From Palsa-1392 sp963819975 (lineage in GTDB: Bacteria > Verrucomicrobiota > Verrucomicrobiia > Chthoniobacterales > UBA10450), in contig CAWFYE010000007.1 of the NCBI GenBank assembly GCA_963819975.1, positions 744,001 to 808,000 on the forward strand: DNA of 64,000 nt, written 5' to 3'. A program made the position numbers and the translations under genes. Each line of letters opens with the position of its first letter. The stretch's first letter is position 1. Below, piece after piece: positions 41,696-50,638 of this stretch. The notes below the pieces were generated by a model. The model was not told the origin of the DNA, did no database searches, and saw only the letters and a program-made list of their open reading frames with translations.

Positions 41696-43312
41696 ATGAG
41701 AACAGTCAAGCTCCTCATTGTTGGCCTGGATGCCGCGACTCTTGACCTGATTAATCCCTGGGTAGCGGAGGGTAAGCTCCCGAATATCGCACGCCTGATG
41801 AGCGCAGGCGCTTCCGGACGCCTTGCTTCAATTCTGCCGCCGGTTACTCCGCCGGCGTGGACCTCTTTCATGACGGGAAAAAATCCGGGTAAGCACGGCA
41901 TTTTTGAATTCGTTGAAATGCCAGCGGAGACTTATTCGCTGCGCTACCTGAATGCCAGCTCCCGTCGCACAAAGACGGTTTGGCGGATGTTGAACGACGC
42001 CGGCTACACGGTGGGAACGATGAATATTCCCTTCACTTACCCGCCGGAACACCTCGACGGCTTTCAAATCTCGGGCATGGCTACCCCTTCCGAGAAAAGC
42101 CCTTTCATTTATCCGCCAGAGCTCCGCGGCGAGTTGGAAGGCTGCCTCGGAAAACTTCGTCTCGACCCCCGATTCCTCGGCTTTATGTCCACCAATGCCC
42201 GCCGGCGTCAGGTCCTCGACGACATGAAGACGGTGGACGACCAGTGGCTTCGGGCCAGCCTTTATTTGATCGAGAAGCATCCGGCCGACGTGATGATGTT
42301 TACCTTCATGTCGATCGACACGGTTCAGCATCATTTCTGGCAATACATGGATCCGACCCATCACTATCATGATGCTGCCGTTGCCCAGCAGTTCGGCGAC
42401 GCTGTTTTCCGTGTTTACCAATGGCTCGACGAAGCGACCGGCCGGATCCTTGAAAAAGTCTCGCCTGACACGGCCGTCTTTGTCGTTTCCGATCATGGCG
42501 GCGGCCCAACTTCCGATCGGGTCGTGTACCTCAACCGCTTCCTTGCCCAGATCGGACTTCTCCACTACCGAGAGACGAAGAACTCTCCGCTTCATAGGGT
42601 CGCGAAGGACTTCCGTCGCTGGGCTTATGATCTCTTGCGCGGCTCCCTCAGTTCTCGGCAAAAGATTAGGCTCGCAAACGCTTTTCCCGCTTTGCGGAAG
42701 CGCTTCGAAAGTTCTGTCACCTCATACACGAATATCGATTGGTCACGAACCAAAGCCTTTTGCAGCGAAGTGCTCGCCTCACCTCCGGGCATCTGGATTA
42801 ACCGCAAGGGAGTGAAGCCGGCGGGCATCGTAGAGGAAAGTGAGTATGAGTCCGTGCTGGAGCTGATCGTGCAGAAGCTTGGCGAGCTACGAGATCCGCG
42901 AACCGGCGAGGCAATCGTGAAACGCGTCTTTCGCAGGGGCGAAATCTATCATGGTCCCTACCGCGATGGAGCCCCCGATCTGACCGTCGATTGGTGGGAC
43001 ACCAGCCTCTTTTCCACCAAGGCAAGTCTTCCTGAGCGGACCGGGGAACCGCCGGTCGAAATTATTGAGCGTAAACCTCCGACGAACAATGAATGGGGGG
43101 GGACCCATCGCCGGGACGGTATACTGATTGCTTACGGCAAGCCTTTCCGGAAAGGAGTTGTGATCGATGGCGCCCGGCTGATCGACATGGCGCCCACGAT
43201 CCTGCACCTCATGGGCCAACCTGCGCCGGATGATATGGACGGCCATATCTTGGAGGAACTTTTCGAGCCCGAGTTTCTCGCTCGGCATCCTATCCAGACA
43301 CGGGGTAGATGA
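41696..43312 (+). CDS. alkaline phosphatase superfamily / type I phosphodiesterase
   Basis: 538 residues from the ATG at 41696 (a GTG at 41681 is an alternative). N-terminal metal strand LLIVGLDAATLDL, the nucleophile region PPVTPPAWTSFMTGKNPGKHGIFEF with Thr/Ser, SIDTVQHHFWQY and VFVVSDHGGG with the second metal-site residues, and GGTHRRDGILIAYGK at the end form the PF01663 pattern. These enzymes cleave phosphodiesters or nucleotide pyrophosphates; some act on sulfates or phosphonates. No signal peptide is seen, so it is cytoplasmic. It may release or recycle a nucleotide such as PAP made by the sulfotransferases (inference only). Confidence 0.82.
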   Translation: MRTVKLLIVGLDAATLDLINPWVAEGKLPNIARLMSAGASGRLASILPPVTPPAWTSFMTGKNPGKHGIFEFVEMPAETYSLRYLNASSRRTKTVWRMLNDAGYTVGTMNIPFTYPPEHLDGFQISGMATPSEKSPFIYPPELRGELEGCLGKLRLDPRFLGFMSTNARRRQVLDDMKTVDDQWLRASLYLIEKHPADVMMFTFMSIDTVQHHFWQYMDPTHHYHDAAVAQQFGDAVFRVYQWLDEATGRILEKVSPDTAVFVVSDHGGGPTSDRVVYLNRFLAQIGLLHYRETKNSPLHRVAKDFRRWAYDLLRGSLSSRQKIRLANAFPALRKRFESSVTSYTNIDWSRTKAFCSEVLASPPGIWINRKGVKPAGIVEESEYESVLELIVQKLGELRDPRTGEAIVKRVFRRGEIYHGPYRDGAPDLTVDWWDTSLFSTKASLPERTGEPPVEIIERKPPTNNEWGGTHRRDGILIAYGKPFRKGVVIDGARLIDMAPTILHLMGQPAPDDMDGHILEELFEPEFLARHPIQTRGR

Positions 43313-43340
43313 TCCGCCGATGGACTTCTCACGTTTTTTG

Positions 43341-43370
43341 TTGACAGACCTCGGCCCGCAGGAATTCAAT
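43341..43370 (+). promoter_or_regulatory. putative sigma70-type promoter
   Basis: TTGACA at 43341-43346, an 18-base spacer and TTCAAT (4 of 6 to TATAAT) ending at 43370, 52 bases before the ATG of the next gene. A strong Shine-Dalgarno AGGAGG lies at about 43411-43416. Together they suggest a new transcript beginning here that covers the twin-protein operon. Confidence 0.4.
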
Positions 43371-43422
43371 TGGTTGGTTGTCGAGACTGAGAATTCGGAG
43401 TTACTTTTATAGGAGGATCTTC

Positions 43423-43947
43423 ATGCCGGTACAGCACAATTACACCACAAAAGAGGGAACAAAGTCCAAGCTGCTTCTTGTTTATGCCGCGTCAGCAGAG
43501 AGCACGACTGGTAAGACAGGGTTGGTCAAGAATCTTTTCGCTGGCAGTGCGGCCTATATTCGAGAAGGAGACTCGTCTGCCCGCCAAGTCCCGATCGTTG
43601 AAGGTCGGGTCGGCGAATGGGGATCGGGCGCCTTGGCTGAGGTCGATCCCGAGTTAATGCCTGGCGTGTATCAATTTGGCGCGCCGGATGAAATGCTTGC
43701 CGAAGGTTCGGCACGCGCTGTTCTGTTGATTCGTTTTCCCGACACGGTGATCAAGCCGGTCGAAATCCACCTCGTCGCATACGATCCCCAGGACGCCGAG
43801 CGTATCGGTGTGTGGAGCCTGGCCGGTCACAAGCGGCATGAATTTCTTCGGCAGGCATTACCCCGATTTACGGAAATGGAACTGGCGATGGGCGAGCAAA
43901 CCGAGAAAGAACTAGCCACAAAGTTAGGCGCGAAGAAAGGATCGTAA
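43423..43947 (+). CDS. twin small protein 1, unknown function
   Basis: 174 residues from the ATG at 43423, which has an excellent Shine-Dalgarno (AGGAGG) 6-7 bases upstream. The longer frame is ignored. The protein is beta-rich and has no signal or membrane helix. Its pattern SAAYIREGD...PIVEGRVGEW...PGVYQFGAPDEMLAEGS...EIHLVAYDPQDAERIG is shared in order with the next gene. The tone (alternating beta-strands, 'PGVYQFG.PDE') resembles Ig-like or BppU-type modules seen in some phage and surface proteins, but a firm family is not recognised. Ends with a charged helix absent from its twin. Paired with a split PEP-utilising enzyme downstream. Confidence 0.6.
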   Translation: MPVQHNYTTKEGTKSKLLLVYAASAESTTGKTGLVKNLFAGSAAYIREGDSSARQVPIVEGRVGEWGSGALAEVDPELMPGVYQFGAPDEMLAEGSARAVLLIRFPDTVIKPVEIHLVAYDPQDAERIGVWSLAGHKRHEFLRQALPRFTEMELAMGEQTEKELATKLGAKKGS

Positions 43948-43949
43948 GA

Positions 43950-44417
43950 ATGTCCTATACACTGCAGAAAGGAATCAGATCGAAGATACTGCTCGTCTAC
44001 GCCCTCGATGCGACTGACATGCGTTCAGGCAAGGCGGGTTTAAACCCATGGACTGCAGACTCCAGCGCCGCCTATATTCGTGAAGGAGAAGACCAAGCGC
44101 GGAGAATTCCCCTCGTCGAAGGGAAGTTGGGCGAACATAAAGCCGGAAGTTTTGTTGAAATCGACAGCCAGTTTTTGCCTGGCGTCTACCAGTTTGGCGT
44201 TCCCGACGAGATGCTTGCCGCCGGAGCGGAGACCGTTACGCTGATGTTGAAATTTCCCGGAGCGGTCATTGAGCCGATTTCCATTCATCTCGTTGCTTAT
44301 GACCCTCAGGACTCGGAGCGCCTTGGAATGACGGCGCTCGGGCCGGAAGGGCGACTTAACGCCCTCCGTGGCGCTTTCCCGCGGTTGACCGCGAAAGAAT
44401 TGCGCGATGCTCGATGA
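43950..44417 (+). CDS. twin small protein 2, unknown function
   Basis: A 155-residue paralogue of the preceding protein, 2 bases downstream. The same blocks are present (SKILLVYALDAT, SAAYIREGEDQARRIPLVEGKLGE, LPGVYQFGVPDEMLAAGA, ISIHLVAYDPQDSERLG). The two thus arose by tandem duplication and diverged to roughly half identity by eye. No catalytic residue set is visible. The overlap of 11 bases with the next gene suggests translational coupling. A carrier, scaffold or substrate role in the pathway would fit the small, twin nature, but this is a guess. Confidence 0.6.
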   Translation: MSYTLQKGIRSKILLVYALDATDMRSGKAGLNPWTADSSAAYIREGEDQARRIPLVEGKLGEHKAGSFVEIDSQFLPGVYQFGVPDEMLAAGAETVTLMLKFPGAVIEPISIHLVAYDPQDSERLGMTALGPEGRLNALRGAFPRLTAKELRDAR

Positions 44418-45525
44418 AGTCGGGCAAGTCGACGCGGCAGCAGGATCCGGACAGCCATATCGCCGGCATATTCTTGGGCTGCCGTTGCAGCGCTCGCTCT
44501 TCGGCCTGACAGCCCGGGCGGCGACGACGATTGGCTTGCCCGGTTTATCATCCGAGACGGATTTTCCAGCGCGGCTGGATGACAACGGCGACCTCTTTCT
44601 GGATCGCTCGCAGGTCGGAGCGCTGACTGAAGCTTTATGCGGATGGTTCACCCCGGAAACTCTCGAACATCTCTATACGACGCACGCTGACGCGTGCGAT
44701 GACCTTATTTATTCGAGCGAGAATGCCGCCCGTGTCGCCTCTTCACTGGACGGTGCAGTCAGAAAATCGTTCGAAGATCTGGCGAATAAAATGGCGCTTG
44801 TTTTGACCTTTGGAATCTTGAGCAAATTCGTTCCGGATGTCCTCTTGGGTGCTCTCGCTGATGCTGGAGATGCGGAACCGCCCCCTTTTCCTAAGACGAG
44901 CGCCGGCGCCGAACTCATGCAAGACACTTTCACGCTGTATGAGGCATGCCGTGTTCTCGACTGCACCCCGCAACGATTGCAACAAGAATGGCCTAATGTG
45001 CCGTTGGAAGTCCATCAGCTCGTGAGCGATTTCTGCAAACGTCAAACAGGTTTCGGTCCGTTGGCCTGGGACTCGCCCGGATATGAAGATCCAAATTATG
45101 TCGTCCGTTTGCTTCGTTCAGCCTTTAACGAAGTCGATGCAGAGCAAGTCCGCCATCGCCTTTCTTTTGCCCGCAGGCCTGCAGCCGTTCGCTTTACTAC
45201 TGGTGTATCAGATAAAATCGCTGCCCTCAGAAGTGTGCTGGGCCTTTGGCTGGATTTCCTGGAACGAGAGACCTGGTATGTGCGCCGCGCATTTTATGTC
45301 GGCATGATCCCGCTCCTGCAGCAGTTGGCGACGGGATACCGGCAGAAAATCCCCAACTTCCAACTGGCGGATATGTTATTCCTCGATATTTCAGAAGTGA
45401 CTGCTGGAATAGCCGATCCGGACGTGATTCAGTGGCGCCGACATCGTTACATGGAAAACGCGGAGTACTTGTCATTACACGGGGTCGATTCAAGCCGGCT
45501 CGCAACCATGCTGGGGAATTCATGA
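44407..45525 (+). CDS. helical domain of a split PEP-utilising-type phosphotransferase
   Basis: A 372-residue helical protein. The last 120 residues (TWYVRRAFYVGMIPLLQQLA...NFQLADMLFLDISEVTAGI...QWRRHRYMEN) follow the pattern of the helical substrate domain of PEP-synthase/rifampin-phosphotransferase-like proteins, where 'D-FFL---E' and 'R---Y' are typical. There is no ATP-grasp part in it. The next gene, overlapping by 4 bases, encodes just the phosphohistidine swivel domain. So the two together look like one enzyme lacking its nucleotide-binding domain. The N-terminal 100 residues match nothing I know. Confidence 0.55.
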   Translation: MLDEVGQVDAAAGSGQPYRRHILGLPLQRSLFGLTARAATTIGLPGLSSETDFPARLDDNGDLFLDRSQVGALTEALCGWFTPETLEHLYTTHADACDDLIYSSENAARVASSLDGAVRKSFEDLANKMALVLTFGILSKFVPDVLLGALADAGDAEPPPFPKTSAGAELMQDTFTLYEACRVLDCTPQRLQQEWPNVPLEVHQLVSDFCKRQTGFGPLAWDSPGYEDPNYVVRLLRSAFNEVDAEQVRHRLSFARRPAAVRFTTGVSDKIAALRSVLGLWLDFLERETWYVRRAFYVGMIPLLQQLATGYRQKIPNFQLADMLFLDISEVTAGIADPDVIQWRRHRYMENAEYLSLHGVDSSRLATMLGNS

Positions 45526-45869
45526 ACGCGAAAAACTCAACGACAGTCCACGCGGGCTTGGGCGCCGCGCCGGGATATGCCAGCGGGAAAGCCTATGTAA
45601 TACGCAACGCGGAAGACATTATGGCGGTACCGGCGGATTCTATTCTCGTTATCCGCATCCTCCATCCACATCTCGCGCCGTTGCTCCCGCGAGTCGCCGG
45701 ACTCGTCGTTGAGGAGGGCGCGATACTTCAGCACGCAACCACGCTCGCGCGCGAATGCGGCATACCTGCCGCGGTGGGCATTCGAGACGCCCGCAGTCTC
45801 TTTCAGAGCGGTGAACTGCTGGAGGTGGACGGTTATACAGGTAAAGTGACCCAGAAACACGTCGACTGA
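45522..45869 (+). CDS. stand-alone phosphohistidine swivel domain (PEP-utilisers mobile domain)
   Basis: 115 residues from the ATG at 45522, overlapping the previous stop as ATGA. GLGAAPGYASGKAYVIRN begins the usual fold. GLVVEEGAILQHATTLARECGIPAAVGI is the swivel signature with the catalytic histidine at position 71 (family: G-x-x-SH-A-ARE-GIP). In PEP synthase, PPDK and rifampin phosphotransferase this histidine carries the phosphate between the ATP-grasp and substrate domains. Here it is a separate polypeptide without an ATP-grasp partner next to it. Confidence 0.8.
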   Translation: MNAKNSTTVHAGLGAAPGYASGKAYVIRNAEDIMAVPADSILVIRILHPHLAPLLPRVAGLVVEEGAILQHATTLARECGIPAAVGIRDARSLFQSGELLEVDGYTGKVTQKHVD

Positions 45870-45872
45870 TCC

Positions 45873-46724
45873 GTGACTCCTCTCCCCGAGCTTGGATCAG
45901 CAGATTATCTCGGCTTTGCAGGTGGTCTCTACCCGGATGGAAAAAACTCACCCCCTTCCGCTTACGAGGAGGTTGGAGTGGCGCTTGCCGCCACGGTACA
46001 ACCTGTGGATAGAGACGGGAGACCGTCGACCTCCGGAAAGATCGGTCTAATCTCAATCGGGATATCCAACGCATCGCGCGAGTTTTCGCAGTTCATCCGG
46101 TTAGCGAACGCTAACGCACGCAAAAACCCAAGCCTGGTGATGATCGATGCGGCTCGGAACGGAGCGGACGCAACCCTCATTGCCGAACCATGCGGCGACT
46201 ACTGGTTGCACGTGGACCGACAGCTTCAGCGTTCCGAGGCATCCGCGGCACAGGTTCAGGTCGTATGGCTCAAGACTGCCCTAGCTCGTGAACCCCGCGT
46301 TTTTCCGGAAAAAGCCCGGTTTTTGCAACGGGAGTTACGCTCGATCGTGGAAATATTAGGGACGAAATTCCCGCGGCTGAAACTCATATACGTCTCCAGC
46401 CGGATCTATGGCGGGTATGCGGAAACGGACTTAAGTCCGGAACCCATCGCCTATGAATCCGCCTTCGCGGTCAAATGGTTGATCGAGGAGCGCATCAACA
46501 ATGCGAGTCCCGACGGGTCGATACCCTGGGTTTCATGGGGTCCCTACTTTTGGGCCGATGGCTTGACGCCGCGCAGTGACGGCTTGATCTGGGAGCGCGG
46601 CGATTTTGAGCCGGACGGCATCCATCCCTCCGCGCAGGGCGCCGCGAAAGTCGCGACCAAGCTATTTGAATTTTTCGAAAACGATCCCTCTGCGCAACCC
46701 TGGTTCTTTTCCCAACCGCGGTAG
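45873..46724 (+). CDS. SGNH-hydrolase-like protein
   Basis: 283 residues with a GTG start 3 bases after the previous gene. GKIGLISIGISNASREFSQF resembles the nucleophile block of the fold. IDAARNGADA, the strand KLIYVSSRIYGGYAE and the ending GDFEPDGIHPSAQGAAKVA with Asp/His of a catalytic pair are in the SGNH/GDSL order. Such enzymes remove acetyl or other acyl esters from sugars or small molecules. No signal peptide is evident. It ends the plus-strand operon of the twin proteins. Confidence 0.65.
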   Translation: MTPLPELGSADYLGFAGGLYPDGKNSPPSAYEEVGVALAATVQPVDRDGRPSTSGKIGLISIGISNASREFSQFIRLANANARKNPSLVMIDAARNGADATLIAEPCGDYWLHVDRQLQRSEASAAQVQVVWLKTALAREPRVFPEKARFLQRELRSIVEILGTKFPRLKLIYVSSRIYGGYAETDLSPEPIAYESAFAVKWLIEERINNASPDGSIPWVSWGPYFWADGLTPRSDGLIWERGDFEPDGIHPSAQGAAKVATKLFEFFENDPSAQPWFFSQPR

Positions 46725-46735
46725 CGCCAGCTACC
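46720..46735. terminator. hairpin between convergent genes
   Basis: GGTAGC (46720-46725) and GCTACC (46730-46735) form a perfect 6-bp stem with a 4-base loop, spanning the 6-base gap between the ends of the SGNH gene and the kinase gene. Its position suggests a bidirectional terminator, but no T tract is present. Confidence 0.4.
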
Positions 46736-47348
46736 AGTTAAGTTTAGACGCTAGCAACGACCAAGCAGACTCACACATCTCTTCGAGCGAGAGGTTTGTC
46801 GTTTCCAACTCCACCCCGGGGCCAAGTCTCATCGCGAAGCGGCGACAAGCATTTTCTCTCTTCTGAAAAAACTCTTCCGATTCGACCATTCTTCGCGCAA
46901 TCGGCGTGAGCGTGCCTGACTTACCCGAACGGGTATGAATCCTTGCACTGGCCACGGCGTGGCTAGCGGTCAAGAGGAGAGTCAGATCGGGTATGCGCAG
47001 GTACGATTCGAACGGTTCCGTCATGCGGCAAGCCTCCGTCTCTTCAATCGCAGACTCGCCAATCATCAGGGATAGTGGACTTGCCAAATAACGATCACAG
47101 ATAACATGACTCTGTCTGAGTTGAGCGCGCACAAGGTCGGACAGGTGCAATGTTGCCGCCAGATAGTAGGTAAGCCGAGGAAGCGGCGCCAAACGCTCGT
47201 CCAAATGCACGTCACGGCGAAAGCTCACGAACTCGGGCGGGTAGTGAAACGACGAAGCGCCGACCCGGGCGCAGAGATATTTTACGATCGTGCTCTTGCC
47301 GACGCCGTTACAACCTTCAATAACGAGGAACTTAGACCGTAGCGGCAT
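46731..47348 (-). CDS. thymidylate-kinase-like P-loop kinase
   Basis: A 205-residue protein. Walker A is FLVIEGCNGVGKSTIVKYL; VICDRYLASPLSL corresponds to the DR(Y/F) loop and the lid region carries ASARIHTRSG. This is the layout of deoxynucleoside/thymidylate kinase-like proteins. Its position, with the ATG overlapping the restored stop of the PEP-utilising gene (TGATG), suggests a kinase dedicated to the pathway rather than dTMP metabolism. Substrate unknown. Confidence 0.72.
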   Translation of the reverse strand: MPLRSKFLVIEGCNGVGKSTIVKYLCARVGASSFHYPPEFVSFRRDVHLDERLAPLPRLTYYLAATLHLSDLVRAQLRQSHVICDRYLASPLSLMIGESAIEETEACRMTEPFESYLRIPDLTLLLTASHAVASARIHTRSGKSGTLTPIARRMVESEEFFQKRENACRRFAMRLGPGVELETTNLSLEEMCESAWSLLASKLNW

Positions 47349-50300
47349 CAGTAATAATCATCTTCAGGCAGAGCCGGTTCGGTATCCGCGCCGACAAGCC
47401 GGGCTTCGATGAGGTAACCTCTTCGCCGGTTTCTTGCCTTTGAGACGAGATCCGGTGGCAAGGGAGCCGGGAGGTTTCTGGCGGCTTCGATGAGCTCCGG
47501 AGCTTGCAGAAAGAAGACGTCGCCTTGCTCCAGGCTGCCGACCGCGATCAAGCGTCGTTCGATCTCGACTGCAAGCTGTCGCAGCGGATAAGAGGTACTT
47601 CAGCCAGAGGATATGGTGATTTTCCCTTTCGACGTTCAGATCATGGACGAAACGCGCGGCGTGATTCAGCCCCAGCGCGCGGCCGCTGCTGTGGGCCAAG
47701 TCAAGATGGAAGCTGAGCGCAAAGATATTGCGCTGCAGATTGCGCTCGTACGGCATGACCGCATGCGGATCGGTTTTGAGCGCCGTCTCGATGACACGAT
47801 CACGTGTATCCCACGGTTCGAAGAGCAGGTCGCGGTCGCGCATCCAGTGCCATTTCCTGAGGTGCTCGGCCACGATCAGCGCAATGGCGGGATGCTGTCC
47901 GGCATCCAGAGTCGACTCGGCCTCTTCTTTTGTGCGAAGGCCGGCCGCGAGCAGTGCATCGCGCAGTTTCGCGATGTCGGCCATATACACGCCGCTCAGA
48001 ACAGGGGTAGTCGGCGAGATGAAATCAGCGGGACCGGGCCACTCCCGGCCGGCGGGAGCTGAACCGATCAAGCTCAAATTGTGATTCACCGTTTCGTTGA
48101 TGAAAGGGAACAGAATGTCGTCTCCCTGGGCCTGAATGAACCAGCAGAGCGCGAAAAACTCTGTCCAGCGCGGCCACCAGGATGTGATCAATGCCACTAT
48201 TTGATCTCCAGAGATCGCGTTTCGCTCCGCGTCCGTGGTGGGAAAAAGAATGAGAACTTCAGCCAGCCGATCGTAGGAAGCTCGGATCCGGCGCATGTAT
48301 TCAGCCATGAACGCCTCGTTCCATGTCGCGCGGACAATGGATTGCCAGATCAGAGCAAAAGTATCGGAGCGGAAGTGGTAGCGGCATTTCACCCACTTGA
48401 TGTAGAGCGGCGGCACGTTCCGGAACCCAAGAACGCGCGGGACCATCTCGAATCCCGGCTGAACCAGAGACTTTAGAAGAGCGGAGATGACGAGCTCGGG
48501 ACGCACTTCCAGCCACTCGAATTCTCCGGTCGTTTCCGCCGTGGCAAATTCCCGGTGGTAACGTTCGTACTCGGGAAGCAGAGCCCACCACCTCGCCCGG
48601 GATTCCGGCGCGGGCATGGTTGTGATCTTGGTTCCGGGTTTGTGGCCGAAGAATTTGATCGTGTCGAGCGCCGCGGCTTCCGCTTCGTCCATTTTACCGA
48701 TTTTTTGCCGTTTAGTTGCTGTGCCAGTGCGCATTGCGCTGGAGTAGCCGAGCGGAACCGCTGCCCACCCTTCGGGCCAGCCTACTCCCGGATCGAAGAC
48801 CAGTGGAAAGGGGGCGCTGTTCTTGTCGTAAAGCGCGACCGCCGGGTTCGCTATTCGCGCGATCGCTTCGCCCAGTTCGTGGCGCAGCAGGCTGCCTAGC
48901 GGCAAAACGTACAATTTCGAGTTCGCCCGTTCCGAAACCATCCCGCCAACGGACGCGATGTAGTCGTCGAGCGCGGTCTTGCGAGCATCCACTGGGAGCG
49001 CTTCGAGGTCGTTCCAGAGACCTTGCCTGTTTGTTCGCAGATCGACGTCGGACACGAGGACAACGCTCGCGACGCCCGAAGGCATCGCTTTCAACGCCTC
49101 CGCGGTAGAGACGATCGGCACGAGGTCAGGTCTCTCCCTTGTCGTCTCCGTCCACGCTGACCAGATGTCCGACCACTGCACCGGGCCCATCGGCGCCCCT
49201 CCGCCCCCTGTTTCAATGCGGCCTCGATAGATGCGGCCAATCGAGCCATTTACGGTGATTAGCTCTCCACTCGCCAGGGTCGTCGTTGCCGTTTCGGTTC
49301 CAACGACGCAAGGCAGACCAAGCTCGCGCGAGACGATCCCGGCATGGCAAATAATTCCGCCAACATCGGTAACGATGGCCGCCGAGTTTCGCATCGCCAC
49401 CACCATGTCGGGATTTGTCATTGGCGTAACGAGGACCGATCCGGACTCGAGCTGAAGCGCTTGTTCGATGTTAAACACGAGATGAACGGGCCCCAATCCT
49501 GTTCCGGAGCTGGCCGGCACTCCGGTAAGGATGGGGGGGGCGGTGACAGACGATTCCGATTCGGCACTCGTGCTGTCGGAGAATGCGGCCGTGATCGGCC
49601 TGGATTGGACGACGTGGAGCAAATCGTCGTGGACGACCCACTCGACGTCTTGCGGCGATCCGAAACTTTCTTCCAGCTGTTTGGCGACCTTCGCCAACGC
49701 CCGTGCATGAACAGGTCGAAGCGGCCCTTCGAGTGATTCCGGGATATCTTCCTCCCCGTTCAGCCAAAGCCTGTCGGGAGTTATTTCACCCTTGACCAGC
49801 TTCTCGCAATCTCCCTCGACGTGTTCGACCAGAATGCTCGGCCTACCATCAGGTCCAGCAAAGCGGGTGAACATGACCCCCGAGCGCTCGGCACGCAGGA
49901 AACGCTGGACGACGACTGCCATCGCCGGGACTTCTGTGACTCCAATCTCCCGGAAATAGGTGAGGGCGCGCGGCGAGAAAACCGATGCCCATATCTCTCG
50001 AACCGTCGGCTCGAATTCTTCCGGAGTGCTGATCGGTATGGATTCAAAAATGCCGGCGAAGGAGTGAGCGCTGCCGTCCTCAATCGTGGCGGAAGACCGA
50101 ATAATCACGCCTTCGGAAGGCGACTCCCAAAGCCGTAAGGCGTCGACCGTTTGCATGACGGGCTCGATGATTCGCAAGGGAATTTGGCCGGAAAGGATGC
50201 TCTGGCGAATCTGTTTCCCAACGGCATTGGTGTCTTTGGCGTCTGCCAATAGGGAGGCAAGCGTGTCGAGCGCGGAGGAAAGCCCCATCTCTTCGAGAGC

Positions 50301-50456
50301 ACTTTCAAAAGCGTCGCGCGAAATGACAAAACCGGCTGGAACGCGATGTCCGAGATTTACAAGGCGGCAGAGAGACGCTCCTTTGCCCCCCAGCAGGCTC
50401 GGATCAGGTGCGCCAGCACCTGCGTCGAGCACCTCAATGTATTGCGTGTGATTCAT
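47348..50456 (-). pseudogene. PEP-synthase-like multidomain phosphotransferase with a 1-base frameshift near its C-terminus
   Basis: About 1035 residues if repaired. Start at the ATG at 50456. Residues 1-310: ATP-grasp PPDK_N domain (LLGGKGASLCRLVNLGHRVP, VIIRSSATIEDGSAHSFAG, HVVQSRPIT). Then a swivel domain with the catalytic His371 (GGIICHAGIVSRELGLPCV), then about 600 residues with a helical domain and no PEP-utiliser TIM barrel. The uninterrupted frame ends in arginine/serine-rich nonsense to 47364. Another frame instead gives a family-like ending (AVEIERRL, then GSLEQGDVFFLQAPELI) to a stop at 47348. An extra A at 47590-47591 explains this. Either an assembly or sequencing error or a real mutation. 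Confidence 0.7.
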
Positions 50457-50638
50457 GATTTTCCGCCGCTGTCGGCTACATCGGGCAGAAGTTTCGTCCA
50501 TTCTTTACGCTGGAGCCTGCTACGCAAGCTGGAATCACGTCGGCTTCCTGCTGGACGCAGAAATTATGGTTTTTTTCTTGAGTCGGAGCCTGACATTATG
50601 AGACAAATTCTAAGTCTTTTCTACCCCAACCCCAAGCA

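Noticed and set aside
47364..47590. Basic C-terminal tail of the PEP-synthase-like protein as a real domain
   Set aside because: The competing frame gives a family-like ending and a coupled stop/start with the kinase gene, so the tail is more likely frameshift nonsense.
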